A DNA stretch of 64,000 nt, taken from Candidatus Phycosocius bacilliformis. Its GTDB lineage: Bacteria; Pseudomonadota; Alphaproteobacteria; Caulobacterales; Aquidulcibacteraceae. The notes beneath the pieces were generated by a model. That model was not told where the DNA came from and made no database searches. It saw only the letters and a list, made by a program, of their open reading frames with translations. This document shows, piece by piece, positions 1 through 9,184 of this stretch; position 1 is the first letter of the stretch, and every line of letters starts with the position of its first letter. The stretch covers positions 186,001 through 250,000 of the forward strand of contig NZ_BFBR01000002.1 in assembly GCF_003112735.1 (NCBI RefSeq), in the 5' to 3' direction. The translations under genes were made by a program, and so were the position numbers.

Positions 1-906
1 AAGACTGGCGGGCCGGGGGAACGCCAGATCGAATTGGATCGGCGCATGATTGCCGACAAGATTTTGAAGCTAAAAAAGGAACTCGAGGAAGTGAAGCGTA
101 CCCGGGCCTTGCAGCGGGCCAGTCGCAAGCGCGTGCCTTATCCAGTTGTTGCGCTTGTTGGCTACACCAACGCCGGCAAGTCCACCCTGTTTAATCGTGC
201 CGCATCAGCAACCGTTCTTGCCAAGGACATGCCGTTTGCCACCCTTGATACCACGTTGCGAGCGGTCCGCACGCCAAGCGGTCGAGATATCATTTTGTCT
301 GACACAGTGGGCTTCATCACGGATCTGCCAACCGAATTGGTGGCTGCCTTCCGGGCCACATTGGAAGAGGTGGCCCAAGCTGATTTGCTGGTCCATGTCC
401 GCGACATCGCCCATGCCGAAAGCGATAATCAGCGCCGCGACGTCAATGACGTGCTTGAGCGCGTCTTGGCTGATCATGAAACCCGTCCGCCCTTGATTGA
501 GGCGTGGAACAAGATGGATTGCCTGGATGAGGCCGGAGCAGCCTTTGTGCGGGCAAGGGCGCAGGCCTCAGGTCTGGACGGCAGCGTAAGGGGAATTTGC
601 GTCTCGGCCTTAAATGGGGAGGGGTTGGGGGACCTTTTTGCCCTGATCGATCAAGAACTCTCTTTAGATGCCCGCCCGCTCGATCTTGTAATCGGGCCCG
701 AACAAGGTGCTGCCCGGGCTTGGCTTTATCGGAAGGGTGCCGTGCGGCACGAGGAAACTGACGAGCGCGGTTACACCCATGTTCATGTTCGATTGACTGC
801 CGATGATGCGGCTCGCTTTGTCGCCCAATGGCCACAAATCCTGTCAGAGGTTCCGTTCGGCCCGCTTGGCATCATTCCAGAGCCTGTCCATTTCCTCCAG
901 ACTTGA
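1..906 (+). CDS. hflX: GTPase HflX, 5' end outside window
   Basis: Ribosome-associated GTPase that splits stalled or hibernating ribosomes. Frame 1 is open from the first base, and the first residues read KTGGPGERQIELDRR, the conserved junction between the HflX N-terminal domain and its coiled-coil linker, so the gene starts upstream and about 301 residues are visible. The G domain follows: G1 GYTNAGKST, G3 DTVGFI, G4 NKMD and a G5-like SAL. The last 63 bases overlap the 3' end of mazG on the opposite strand. Family assignment is secure; the start lies outside the window. An in-frame TTG at 34 is not the real start. Confidence 0.95.
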   Translation, partial: KTGGPGERQIELDRRMIADKILKLKKELEEVKRTRALQRASRKRVPYPVVALVGYTNAGKSTLFNRAASATVLAKDMPFATLDTTLRAVRTPSGRDIILSDTVGFITDLPTELVAAFRATLEEVAQADLLVHVRDIAHAESDNQRRDVNDVLERVLADHETRPPLIEAWNKMDCLDEAGAAFVRARAQASGLDGSVRGICVSALNGEGLGDLFALIDQELSLDARPLDLVIGPEQGAARAWLYRKGAVRHEETDERGYTHVHVRLTADDAARFVAQWPQILSEVPFGPLGIIPEPVHFLQT

Positions 907-1644
907 GTGCTCAGGGCTTGTACCACTTTGGTTCAAGGCCTGCTCGATCCAACGGAACCGGCGCTCAAACTTTGCGTTCGCAGACCGGAGCGCGACTTCA
1001 GGATCAACCTTGGCCTTGCGGGCAAGGTTCGCCAAAACAAACAAGACATCGCCAATTTCTTCTTCGATATGGGCCTGATCGGCTTCGCTGATCGCCTCAC
1101 GGGTTTCGCCGATCTCTTCAGCCAGTTTTGCAAACACCTCATCCAGAGTTGGCCAGTCAAAACCAACACGAGCGGCCCGCTTGGTCAATTTCTCCGCCCG
1201 CATTAAGGCGGGTAGGGCGAGGGGAATATCGGCCAAAAGGCTCGGGTCATCCTGGCGCTTAGCCGCACGTTCAGCGGCCTTGATGGCCTCCCAGTTTGCT
1301 GTCTGCTGGTCTGCGGTTTCGATGATGCGCGACGAAAACACATGCGGATGGCGGGCTTCCATCTTATCACACAAAGCGGTGACGACATCTTCAAAATCAA
1401 AGATACCTTCTTCTTCAGCCATACGTGCATGGAACACGACCTGAAACATCAGGTCACCCAATTCCTCCTTAAGTCCGACGCGGTCGCCGCGAGCGATGGC
1501 GTCGGCCACCTCATAGGCTTCTTCGATCGTATAGGGCGCGATGGTGGCAAAGCTTTGTTCAAGGTCCCATGGACACCCTGTGCCGGGGGTACGCAGAGCT
1601 GCCATAATGGCCAAAAGACGGGATATAGCACTTTGATCAGTCAT
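844..1644 (-). CDS. mazG: Nucleoside triphosphate pyrophosphohydrolase MazG
   Basis: House-cleaning enzyme that hydrolyses (d)NTPs to NMP and pyrophosphate. The 266-residue protein has the two tandem MazG domains of full-length MazG. The first carries the CPWD segment (GTGCPWDLEQ) and the metal-binding EExxE/ExxD helices (TIEEAYEVADA, KEELGDLMFQVVFHA). The second has EEIGETREAI and EEEIGDVLFVLANLARK. The end reads LEEMDRLWNDAK, typical of the family. It is convergent with hflX and shares 63 bases with it. The gene stands alone on its strand, since the transporter behind it ends at 1680. Confidence 0.95.
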   Translation of the reverse strand: MTDQSAISRLLAIMAALRTPGTGCPWDLEQSFATIAPYTIEEAYEVADAIARGDRVGLKEELGDLMFQVVFHARMAEEEGIFDFEDVVTALCDKMEARHPHVFSSRIIETADQQTANWEAIKAAERAAKRQDDPSLLADIPLALPALMRAEKLTKRAARVGFDWPTLDEVFAKLAEEIGETREAISEADQAHIEEEIGDVLFVLANLARKAKVDPEVALRSANAKFERRFRWIEQALNQSGTSPEHSSLEEMDRLWNDAKRAERNL

Positions 1645-1679
1645 GGCCTGCTATGGCCCGATTCTATCCCGGCCCAGCG

Positions 1680-3059
1680 CTAAACCAGACCGGCCGCACG
1701 TTTGGCAGCAATCTCGGCCTGCAATTGGGCTGTGCGCTGCGCATCGATCGGGTAAGCGCGTAAAATGGCGGCTCCGATGAGATTGATGATCGAGGGCAGG
1801 CCAATGAATAGAAGCGTTAGGCCCAAAAGGGCGGAGGCGGAATTTTCTGCGCCAAGATTTGACTCAAAGCCCACCAGACCAAGGCCGACATAGGTCACGC
1901 CAACGGCAAGCGCATAGCCGGCCTTCCCAGTCAGCGTCACCAAAGCATAGAGCAGGCCAGTGCGATCTTGCCCGGTTCGCAACAAGTCCTCATCCCCAAT
2001 ATCCGCCATCATCGCCCGCAACAGGTAAGCCGCAGACGTATAAACAATGCCGGCAATGGCCATGCCGGCCGCAGCAACAACGAAGTTGCCTTCCGGCAGA
2101 GCCATGATCAGCGGCTGGCTAATTGCGGCATAAAGGCATGCTGCAATCAAGGCGATATGCTTGCCTTTGCGTCGGGCGATAAAGGTCCACAAAGGGGCAC
2201 CAATCAGACCCGCAATAAAATAGATCAACAACAGGGCAGGGGCGAGGTTTCCATACCCCTTGACGGCATCGAAATAGAACAAAAACAGCCCACCTGTCAC
2301 GCCAGAGCCAAACATCAACAAAAGATCGCAGATTAACAAACGTCGACATGCATCTGATTTAAGGAGCGAAAACATGTCCTGAAGATTAGTCCGTCGCGCG
2401 GATGTGCGTGGTGGCTCTTCCTTGGCAAATCGCGCAGCAATCAAAGCTGTGATTGGCATAAGCAGCACGATAAACAAGCCCATGCCCTGAACACCGGCAG
2501 CAGCTGTCCCGCCCTGTTGGTGTACAATCACCGGGATCATCAAAGCCAGCAGCATGCCAACAACATTGCAAGCCTGCCAGAATACAAAGACCCGAGACCG
2601 CTCATGATAGTCATCGCTCAAGGTCGCGCCGAGCGACATTTGCGATAAAGATCCCATAGAAAAGCCAACATAGGTTACAAACAGCCAAAAGCCCAGATAG
2701 GCTGCATCTGCACCAGGTTCGGCCATGAATAAGAACCATGTGCCAACCATAATGACCGGGATTGCCGCAATCAGCCAAGGCGAAAAACGGCCAATTCGTG
2801 TCCGCGTTTGGTCCATTGCCAGACCAATGCCGATATCAACGCCAATGTCCAAAATCCGAGCGGCCATGAACAAAAGGCCGACTACGCCGATTTCTAGGCC
2901 AACAAAGCTGGCATAATGATGGGGTAATTGCACGACCAAAGGCAAGCCAAGGGCAGCAAGTGGCAAGCTGGGTGCTGAAAAGGCCAGTATGCGCGTGAGG
3001 GCGACCTTCGGGGCAGCCCCGTTTGGCCTAGATCCGGGCTGGGGTTGAGCCGTGTCCAT
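1680..3059 (-). CDS. MFS transporter, GPH (glycoside-pentoside-hexuronide) type
   Basis: Twelve-helix-type secondary transporter of 459 residues, inner membrane. The N-terminal half has FMAARILDIGVDIGIGLAMD followed by TRTRIGRFSPWL, matching the D-x2-x-G-x2-D and RxRxGRxRPW signature of MFS_2/GPH symporters, which usually co-transport sugars with Na+ or H+. The substrate cannot be read from the sequence and no sugar enzymes are adjacent. I chose ATG 3059 because GGGAGATT lies just upstream; the frame is open further, to 3143, but that extension has no transporter features. Confidence 0.8.
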   Translation of the reverse strand: MDTAQPQPGSRPNGAAPKVALTRILAFSAPSLPLAALGLPLVVQLPHHYASFVGLEIGVVGLLFMAARILDIGVDIGIGLAMDQTRTRIGRFSPWLIAAIPVIMVGTWFLFMAEPGADAAYLGFWLFVTYVGFSMGSLSQMSLGATLSDDYHERSRVFVFWQACNVVGMLLALMIPVIVHQQGGTAAAGVQGMGLFIVLLMPITALIAARFAKEEPPRTSARRTNLQDMFSLLKSDACRRLLICDLLLMFGSGVTGGLFLFYFDAVKGYGNLAPALLLIYFIAGLIGAPLWTFIARRKGKHIALIAACLYAAISQPLIMALPEGNFVVAAAGMAIAGIVYTSAAYLLRAMMADIGDEDLLRTGQDRTGLLYALVTLTGKAGYALAVGVTYVGLGLVGFESNLGAENSASALLGLTLLFIGLPSIINLIGAAILRAYPIDAQRTAQLQAEIAAKRAAGLV

Positions 3060-3166
3060 ATAATCTCCCGAGCAGCCCTTCATGGCGAGGACTTGATTTG
3101 AGCTTGTCACCCTTTCGATGGATTTCCAAGTGCTGCTCAACACGCAAATGCGAGGGCAGGGTCGCT

Positions 3167-3799
3167 TTAGCGCGCGGATAGCGCGCTTGTGATCGCTTGA
3201 CCCAATTCGCTCGACTGGGGCGTTACCGCCGATGCGAAGGCGGCAACCGGGCGGCCATCCTTGCCAATGAGGATTTTATGGAAATTCCACTTCGGCTCTG
3301 CTTTGGGACCAAGCGCCGTCAAGGCAGCCTTATAAAACGGATGAGCCGCGTTGCCACGCACAACATATTTGGCGGCCATCGGGAATGTCACGCCGTAATT
3401 CAGCTCACAGAACTTCTTGATTTCTGACGCACTGCCAGGTTCTTGGCCGCCAAAATCATTGCTGGGAACCCCAACTATCACAAGCCCCTCACGCTGGCGC
3501 GCTTTATAGAGCGTTTCCAACCCCGCATATTGGCCTGTGTAGCCACATTGAGAGGCGGTATTGACCACCAGCACCACTTTGCCGCGATAGTCCGTCAGGT
3601 CTATCTGCCCGCCCATCAAACCATCAAACTGGGCAGCAGAAGCAGAAATCGGTGTGACATGTGTCATAGGCGCACCCTTACTCAATTTCGTTGACGGTGT
3701 TTGCTTGGCCTTAGAGGGTAGTGATTGGCCAATGGCGGCACCTGCCGCAAGTAGCCCAATAACGGCGGCACCTGACCAAAGAAGAACTTTCTTGTTCAT
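3167..3799 (-). CDS. Periplasmic glutathione peroxidase (Cys type)
   Basis: Reduces hydroperoxides with thiol donors. The 210-residue protein starts with a signal-type segment (MNKKVLLWSGAAVIGLLAAGAAIGQ), so it is probably exported, unlike most GPx proteins. The catalytic Cys is in NTASQCGYTGQY, the Gln in FGGQEPG and the Trp in KWNFHK, so the usual catalytic residues are present with Cys in place of selenocysteine. It is a single gene; the 266-base gap upstream, shared with the divergent zinc peptidase, holds an inverted repeat CTGATC-N16-GATCAG near 3829-3856, which could be a regulator site (inference only). Confidence 0.88.
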   Translation of the reverse strand: MNKKVLLWSGAAVIGLLAAGAAIGQSLPSKAKQTPSTKLSKGAPMTHVTPISASAAQFDGLMGGQIDLTDYRGKVVLVVNTASQCGYTGQYAGLETLYKARQREGLVIVGVPSNDFGGQEPGSASEIKKFCELNYGVTFPMAAKYVVRGNAAHPFYKAALTALGPKAEPKWNFHKILIGKDGRPVAAFASAVTPQSSELGQAITSALSAR

Positions 3800-4066
3800 C
3801 CTCTTTCTCCTAAATACCCCTTACAGTTCTGATCTAACTTATCTATTTACGATCAGACGCCCAGGTCATCCCATTTCAAGCATCCGCACCTGATGGCACG
3901 GGTCATAATCTATTCCATTTAGCCCGGTGGACCAGAGGGTGACTTCTTGTCTCAAGCAATTTGAGCACAACTTCAATCCGATTCCCAATTGAACCCGATG
4001 AGCGGCCATCGATCAAAAAGATGTTCCTGATCTTCACGTTTCTTCTAATTGGTCTAGGTTGGTGCC

Positions 4067-4747
4067 ATGCCAATCTTAATCCTTCTTGGAATTGTCGGCC
4101 TTTTGGCTTTGATTTACGGGCCCCAATATTGGGTACGGCGGGTTATGGCACGCCATAGCGCCCATAGACCGGACTTTCCCGGGACTGGTGGAGAGCTTGC
4201 CCGCTTTCTGCTCGATCAAGCAGACCTGAAAGAGATTGGCCTTGAGGAAACACTAGCAGGAACAGATCATTACGACCCGATTGCCCGGGTTGTGCGTCTG
4301 TCACCTGACAATCTCAACGGCCGATCTGTCACGGCCGTGGCGGTGGCTGCCCATGAAGTGGGCCATGCCATCCAACACCGTGATGGCGATCCATTCCTGG
4401 TGACTCGCACCAGATGGGCAGTTGGCTTGGCAGGCCTCGACAAAGTGGCCTTTGGATTATTGATCTCGATCCCGCTGATCGGCATTATCGTCAAGTCACC
4501 ACTGATTGCCATGGCCCAGATTGTTGCCATCTTCGTTCTTTTGAGCGGGCGTGTGTTGATGCATGTCCTGACATTGCCAATGGAAATTGATGCAAGCTTC
4601 AAGCGGGCATTACCCGTATTGGAGCATGGCGGCTTTCTGCACGGTGAGGACCTCAATAGCGCGCGGCAGGTGCTTAAGGCCGCTGCGGGCACCTATATCG
4701 CCAGCGCGCTTGCAACCTTGCTGGACGTCGTGCGCTGGATCCGGTGA
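4067..4747 (+). CDS. Membrane zinc metallopeptidase (YugP-like)
   Basis: 226-residue membrane protein of the neutral zinc metallopeptidase family (Zn_peptidase_2, YugP type). An N-terminal membrane helix (MPILILLGIVGLLALIYGP) is followed by the zinc motif AAHEVGHAIQH at about residues 103-113, then two hydrophobic segments (FGLLISIPLIGIIV and IAMAQIVAIFVLL), and the conserved LPMEIDAS(F)KRAL segment that probably supplies the third ligand (Glu). The natural substrate is unknown for the family. It is single, transcribed divergently from glutathione peroxidase and followed by a long non-coding gap. Confidence 0.85.
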   Translation: MPILILLGIVGLLALIYGPQYWVRRVMARHSAHRPDFPGTGGELARFLLDQADLKEIGLEETLAGTDHYDPIARVVRLSPDNLNGRSVTAVAVAAHEVGHAIQHRDGDPFLVTRTRWAVGLAGLDKVAFGLLISIPLIGIIVKSPLIAMAQIVAIFVLLSGRVLMHVLTLPMEIDASFKRALPVLEHGGFLHGEDLNSARQVLKAAAGTYIASALATLLDVVRWIR

Positions 4748-5470
4748 TGATGCAGCTGTTTGGGCCTTAAAGCACACGACCGGCGAGGGGTCATGACGCC
4801 AAGTTTCGTCATCTCTGCATCTGCCGTTGCCCGTCACAGTTACGTCTTCTGGGGCAAAGCAGGGTGATTTCGCGTGGGAGAGTCCTTGAAAATCCGCGCG
4901 TCACGCCATGCGCATGCGCCACCACCGGTAATTCGCATAATATGTGTTATGGGACAAAAATAGCAATAGGATCCGCGCCAATGCCACAACAAGCCGCCAA
5001 CACCGCGCCTATCGACATTGTGGCCATGTTTCACTGGACTTGAGCCGAATACGCAGCGCAGCCCCGATTCCCAGTTATCAGCAGCGCTGTCACATGGTCA
5101 CCACCCACAGAAAACAGAAACAAGAACCGAGACCGCGTTCAGCGTCATGAAGCGACGACAAGATGTAAGAGCGCAGCACGACAAGCCAGCATGCTTTAGC
5201 TCATCAACATTACTCACCAGCGCGAAAAGATTAACGCGCCAAATTGTTAAAGCGCGCAGGGGCCTTAACATAATCTCTGGCCTCGGAAACTTGAACGGCC
5301 CAATTTCGTTAACCAACCAGACTCCGACCGTGAATTCATGTTTTGGGCCAGAAACGACACTGGTAAATTGCGCCAATTATTCACGCGATTGAAACATCCT
5401 GTCGGATAAAAATGGCATGACATGTATTCGGCGTTGCGATGCCGGTGACACATAACGATTAGGACCCAGC
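4748..5470. other. 722-base non-coding gap with clustered TTAA motifs
   Basis: No convincing gene on either strand: the open frames here are short, rich in Ser/Arg/His and have no domain-like composition. Several TTAA(C) words occur close together (5231, about 5247, 5265, and TTAACC at 5309) before the ABC exporter operon that starts at 5471. TTAA words are half-sites of the CtrA regulator in this group, but none here is spaced as the standard TTAA-N7-TTAA pair. The segment probably holds the promoter of the exporter operon. Confidence 0.4.
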
Positions 5471-6235
5471 ATGGCCCCCACTGCCCTCCCCGCCCTTGAG
5501 ATCAAATCCTTAACAAAACGATTTGGGTCGAAGACCGCTGTGGCGGACTTTCATCTCACCCTGCCACCAGGTGCATTCTATGGCCTTTTGGGGGCTAATG
5601 GCGCAGGAAAGACCACCACGATGCGCATGATTGCTGGCCTGCTTCAGGCCGATCAAGGCAGTATTTGTGTCTATGGCCATCGGGTCGAGACGGACCCTAA
5701 GGCGGTCAAGGCGATCACGGCCTGGCTTCCCGATGAACCCCTGCTTTATGACAAACTGACACCGATGGAATATCTTGAGTTCATCGCAGGTCTCTGGGCA
5801 GTGGAAGCCAGTGTGGCAGAAAAACGCGCCGAAGAATTGTTGCGCTGGATGGATTTGTGGGACGAGCGTGACAAACGTTGCGAGACTTTTTCGCGTGGGA
5901 TGAAGCAGAAAACCGCGCTGGCGGGCGCTTTGTTGCATGACCCCAAACTGCTTCTGTTGGATGAACCCTTCTCAGGGCTCGATGCGGCAGTGGCCCGTCA
6001 GGTCAAGGAGCTGCTGGTTGAGAAAACCAAGGAAGGCTGCACCATCGTTTTGACGACCCACGTGATGGAGATTGCAGAACGATTGACCGAACGGGTTGGC
6101 ATTTTCCATCGAGGCCATTTGCTCGCCGACGGGTCGTTGGAAGAGCTACGCGCCAAAACGGGGCGTCCTGCTGCCAATCTGGAGGATATTTTCATCCAAC
6201 TGGTCGATGAAGCAAGCGTGAGCAGCCCAGCATGA
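5471..6235 (+). CDS. ABC transporter ATP-binding protein
   Basis: 254-residue ATPase of an ABC-2-type exporter. Walker A is GANGAGKTT, the Q-loop region is AWLPDEPLLYDKLTPMEYL, the signature is FSRGMKQK (a SxG variant of LSGGQ), Walker B is LLLLDEPFSGLD, and the switch His is in LTTHVME. The single nucleotide-binding domain pairs with the following permease, whose ATG overlaps this stop codon by four bases (ATGA). An AGGA ribosome site precedes ATG 5471. The cargo is unknown. Confidence 0.92.
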   Translation: MAPTALPALEIKSLTKRFGSKTAVADFHLTLPPGAFYGLLGANGAGKTTTMRMIAGLLQADQGSICVYGHRVETDPKAVKAITAWLPDEPLLYDKLTPMEYLEFIAGLWAVEASVAEKRAEELLRWMDLWDERDKRCETFSRGMKQKTALAGALLHDPKLLLLDEPFSGLDAAVARQVKELLVEKTKEGCTIVLTTHVMEIAERLTERVGIFHRGHLLADGSLEELRAKTGRPAANLEDIFIQLVDEASVSSPA

Positions 6236-7884
6236 TAACCGATAAACTCTTTGTTCCGGGCAGCATTTTATGGCTGGCACGCCACCAAGTGCGCCTTTCG
6301 TGGCGTTTAGGACGGATGGGAAAGCGTCTACCAGGCTGGATGAAGCCAATCTTCACGCTTGGTTTTGTTGGACTACTCAGCGTGGCCATGGGCTATAATG
6401 TCGCTGAGATTCTGCGCGAATCCGGCGACGATTTAACTGGTATTCAGACCACAGCTGGAGCCATTGTCCTGACATTAGTCATGTCGGGTATTTCCATGAA
6501 TCTCATGGGCTCATTCATGACCATGACCGAGAAGGGCGACCTCGATTTATTGCTCTCCTCACCTTTGCCCCCACATCGGTTCGTGGCTGCGCGACTGATG
6601 GCCGCGACGTGGCGCAGCTTCTGCATCTATACCGGCTTTGCCATCATCTTTTTTGCCGCATCCATTGTAACAGTTTCTCCCATGTTTGCTTCCATCTTTG
6701 TGGTGGTTGCCGGCATTGCCCTGTTTGATTCTGCAATCACCTATTTGATCGCCCGCCAAGCCCTGTTGTGGTTTGGGTTGCGCAAAGGCCGCATGGTCAC
6801 GGTTGGATTGGGAGCCGTGGGGGTTATCTCAGGCCTATTGGGCTATCAAATGATCACTGCGTCGGGCAGTTTGGGTCGACTGGCAGAACATGATCGTGAC
6901 CCCTCCTCTTTGCTCAACCATTTTCATGACAGCGTCGTCGGTTTTACGTCCAATTTCGGATGGTTGGGCAGCACTGTTTTAGGGAATTGGCTCGGGGCAC
7001 TGGTCATTCTGGGTATCGGTGTGGCCAGCTTCATCCTGGTTCTGGCCTATGTCGGCCAACGCTTTGACCATGATGTGGCGGCCCTCAATGGTCAATCCGA
7101 TCACGGCCCCAAACGCGCTGCCAAGGTTTCAGCCAAGCGCTTTCGTCGCTCGCCGGTGATGATGGTGTTCCACAAGGAATGGTTGAGCCTCATCCGTGAC
7201 CCGTTATTTTTCAGCCAGCTTGTGGTGCCTTTATTCACCATGGTGCCTTTCATTGGATTTATCTGGACAGCCATCCAGCACCCCGAAGACCAAGCCGAGA
7301 TGGGTCCAGTTTTGGGTTCGGTTTTTGCCGGCATTACTGTATTCAACGTCACCATGCTGACCTCAAGCTTGGCTTGGCTTGTCGCATCGGTTGAAGAAGC
7401 ACGGGATCTGCTCCAGGCCAGCCCAATGGAGCCACGGGTCATTATTCAAGGCAAGATACTGGCCGCGAGCGCGCCAGCGATTATCGAATTGATCCTTATC
7501 ACCATCCTAACCACCTGGACTTGGCCACATGCTGCGGTCTCAGTGTTTGTGATGGGAATGGCTGCCTGTGCAGGGGCCTGTATGGTAGAGTTTTCGCGCC
7601 CTCGGCCAACCAAAAGGCCCAGAATGACCCAAAGACCGGACCGCTCATTGATCGTGGTGCTGTATGTGTTGGCAATTGGTCTTTTATGGGCTGTTGCGGC
7701 TGGACTTGCTGCTGCTGCACAGTTGTGGTGGATATTGCCAGCAGTGGGTGCACTCACCATGTCTTATCTGGCATGGGCAACCCGCCCGCGTGACCTGAGC
7801 AGCATACCGGTCCATCAGCCTTTGGTGGCTGATGCTGTGGGCCTCCCCGGAGGTCCATGGCGGACCGAACCGGATCCATCCTAA
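6232..7884 (+). CDS. ABC-2-type permease, large
   Basis: 550-residue polytopic membrane protein translationally coupled to the ATPase. Hydrophobic segments occur in two sets: six or so from about residue 40 to 290 (PIFTLGFVGLLSVAMGYNVA, IFVVVAGIALFDSAITYLIA and others), a cytoplasmic stretch rich in Lys/Arg (KRAAKVSAKRFRRSPVMMVFHKEW), then more helices (LFTMVPFIGFIWTAI onward). This two-lobed layout suggests both halves of the channel are fused in one chain. The family resembles permeases annotated only as putative ABC exporter; the cargo cannot be inferred. Confidence 0.82.
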   Translation: MITDKLFVPGSILWLARHQVRLSWRLGRMGKRLPGWMKPIFTLGFVGLLSVAMGYNVAEILRESGDDLTGIQTTAGAIVLTLVMSGISMNLMGSFMTMTEKGDLDLLLSSPLPPHRFVAARLMAATWRSFCIYTGFAIIFFAASIVTVSPMFASIFVVVAGIALFDSAITYLIARQALLWFGLRKGRMVTVGLGAVGVISGLLGYQMITASGSLGRLAEHDRDPSSLLNHFHDSVVGFTSNFGWLGSTVLGNWLGALVILGIGVASFILVLAYVGQRFDHDVAALNGQSDHGPKRAAKVSAKRFRRSPVMMVFHKEWLSLIRDPLFFSQLVVPLFTMVPFIGFIWTAIQHPEDQAEMGPVLGSVFAGITVFNVTMLTSSLAWLVASVEEARDLLQASPMEPRVIIQGKILAASAPAIIELILITILTTWTWPHAAVSVFVMGMAACAGACMVEFSRPRPTKRPRMTQRPDRSLIVVLYVLAIGLLWAVAAGLAAAAQLWWILPAVGALTMSYLAWATRPRDLSSIPVHQPLVADAVGLPGGPWRTEPDPS

Positions 7885-7888
7885 TTTC

Positions 7889-9172
7889 ATGGCCCTTCAA
7901 TCGTCCGTGCCACCACCGCCCTTGCTTCCAGAGGACCCGGCTCTTGCCTATCGGCGCATGAAGCGGGTGGCTACGGGCCTATTTCTGGCCATGGCCACAT
8001 TGTTTGTGGCGTCGAAATATTTTGAAGCCTCAAGTCCGATCTTGCCTTTCGTGCGTGCCTTTGCTGAAGCGGCTATGGTCGGGGCGCTTGCTGATTGGTT
8101 TGCAGTGACGGCTTTGTTTCGTCGTCCTTTAGGTCTGCCAATCCCGCACACCGCCATTGTACCGCGGTCTAAAGACCGGATCGGTGCCGGACTTGGCCGT
8201 TTTATCTCGCGCAATTTTCTCCAGCCAGACCAAGTCCAGCGACGCCTCAAGGATATTGATCTTGCCGGTAGCGCTGCAAGCTGGCTGACCGAAGGTGACC
8301 GCGCACGCCGGATCGCCCATGGCTTAGCAGGAGCTGTACCCCGCGTTTTGGGCCTTTTGAACGAAGGCAAGATTGCCGCCTGGTTGCAATCCACCTTGAC
8401 CGAACGTCTTCGCCACGCCGATATCGCGCATCTGTTGGCCGAAGGCCTTGACATGCTCATCCGTGGCGGACGGCACAAGCCCATAGTCGATCTGATCATC
8501 TTCCATGCCGATCTGGCAATTCATTCAGAAGAGACAACATTCCGCTCGCGGGTCTCCAACAAAATGGATTGGTTGCCAAAGTTGTTTGCGGTGGACGCCG
8601 CGGCCTCTGATGCGCTGTTGACGGCGATTAAGGACACGCTGAAGGATGCTGCCAAAGACCCCAATCACACCATGCGAACCCGGATTGACGAAGCGCTGGC
8701 CCATTTGGCGCGCGACCTGCGCCATGACCCAAATTTGCGCGATGGTCTCCAGCGCTGGATCCGCGAAGTCGCTGATCATGATGTCGTTCGCACCTATGTC
8801 ACGCAGATCTGGAACGATTTGAAGAAGAGCTTGAAGGACCAATCGCCCGAAGAGACCGAGCGTTTGGCCACGGCGCTTGCCGCTGGACTGCAGGATCTGG
8901 CCCGCGCCCTCGATCGCGATGAAGAATTGCGCGAAAGCCTCAACCTTCGCCTGAAAGCTTGGGCGGTGGAATTAGCTGATGCTCAAGGTGAAGGTGTCGG
9001 CCGAATGGTCGCTGAGACCATTCAAGGGTGGGACGCGCGCACAGTGGTTGATCAGATAGAGGCTGCCGTGGGCCGCGATCTCCAATATATTCGGATCAGC
9101 GGCACATTGATTGGCGGGCTGGTCGGATTGACCATTCACACCCTGTCTTTGTGGCTCTTTCCAGTCAAATAG
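7889..9172 (+). CDS. DUF445 family membrane protein (YjiN-like)
   Basis: 427-residue DUF445 protein. Near the N-terminus it has VATGLFLAMATLFVASKYFE and the family hallmark FAEAAMVGALADWFAVTALFRRPLG with IPHTAIVPRSKDRIG. A long helical, charged middle follows and a C-terminal membrane helix (LIGGLVGLTIHTLSLWLF). It begins four bases after the permease stop, so it is probably the third gene of the exporter operon. ATG 7889 was chosen; an in-frame ATG at 7832 would overlap the permease by 53 bases. The function of DUF445 proteins is not established; links to envelope integrity have been suggested for relatives. Confidence 0.85.
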   Translation: MALQSSVPPPPLLPEDPALAYRRMKRVATGLFLAMATLFVASKYFEASSPILPFVRAFAEAAMVGALADWFAVTALFRRPLGLPIPHTAIVPRSKDRIGAGLGRFISRNFLQPDQVQRRLKDIDLAGSAASWLTEGDRARRIAHGLAGAVPRVLGLLNEGKIAAWLQSTLTERLRHADIAHLLAEGLDMLIRGGRHKPIVDLIIFHADLAIHSEETTFRSRVSNKMDWLPKLFAVDAAASDALLTAIKDTLKDAAKDPNHTMRTRIDEALAHLARDLRHDPNLRDGLQRWIREVADHDVVRTYVTQIWNDLKKSLKDQSPEETERLATALAAGLQDLARALDRDEELRESLNLRLKAWAVELADAQGEGVGRMVAETIQGWDARTVVDQIEAAVGRDLQYIRISGTLIGGLVGLTIHTLSLWLFPVK

Positions 9173-9184
9173 CCAAGCACAGCT

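Noticed and set aside
5018-5392. 124-residue open frame in the long gap
   Set aside because: Composition is Ser/Thr/His-rich without hydrophobic periodicity, no good ribosome site, and no recognisable similarity.
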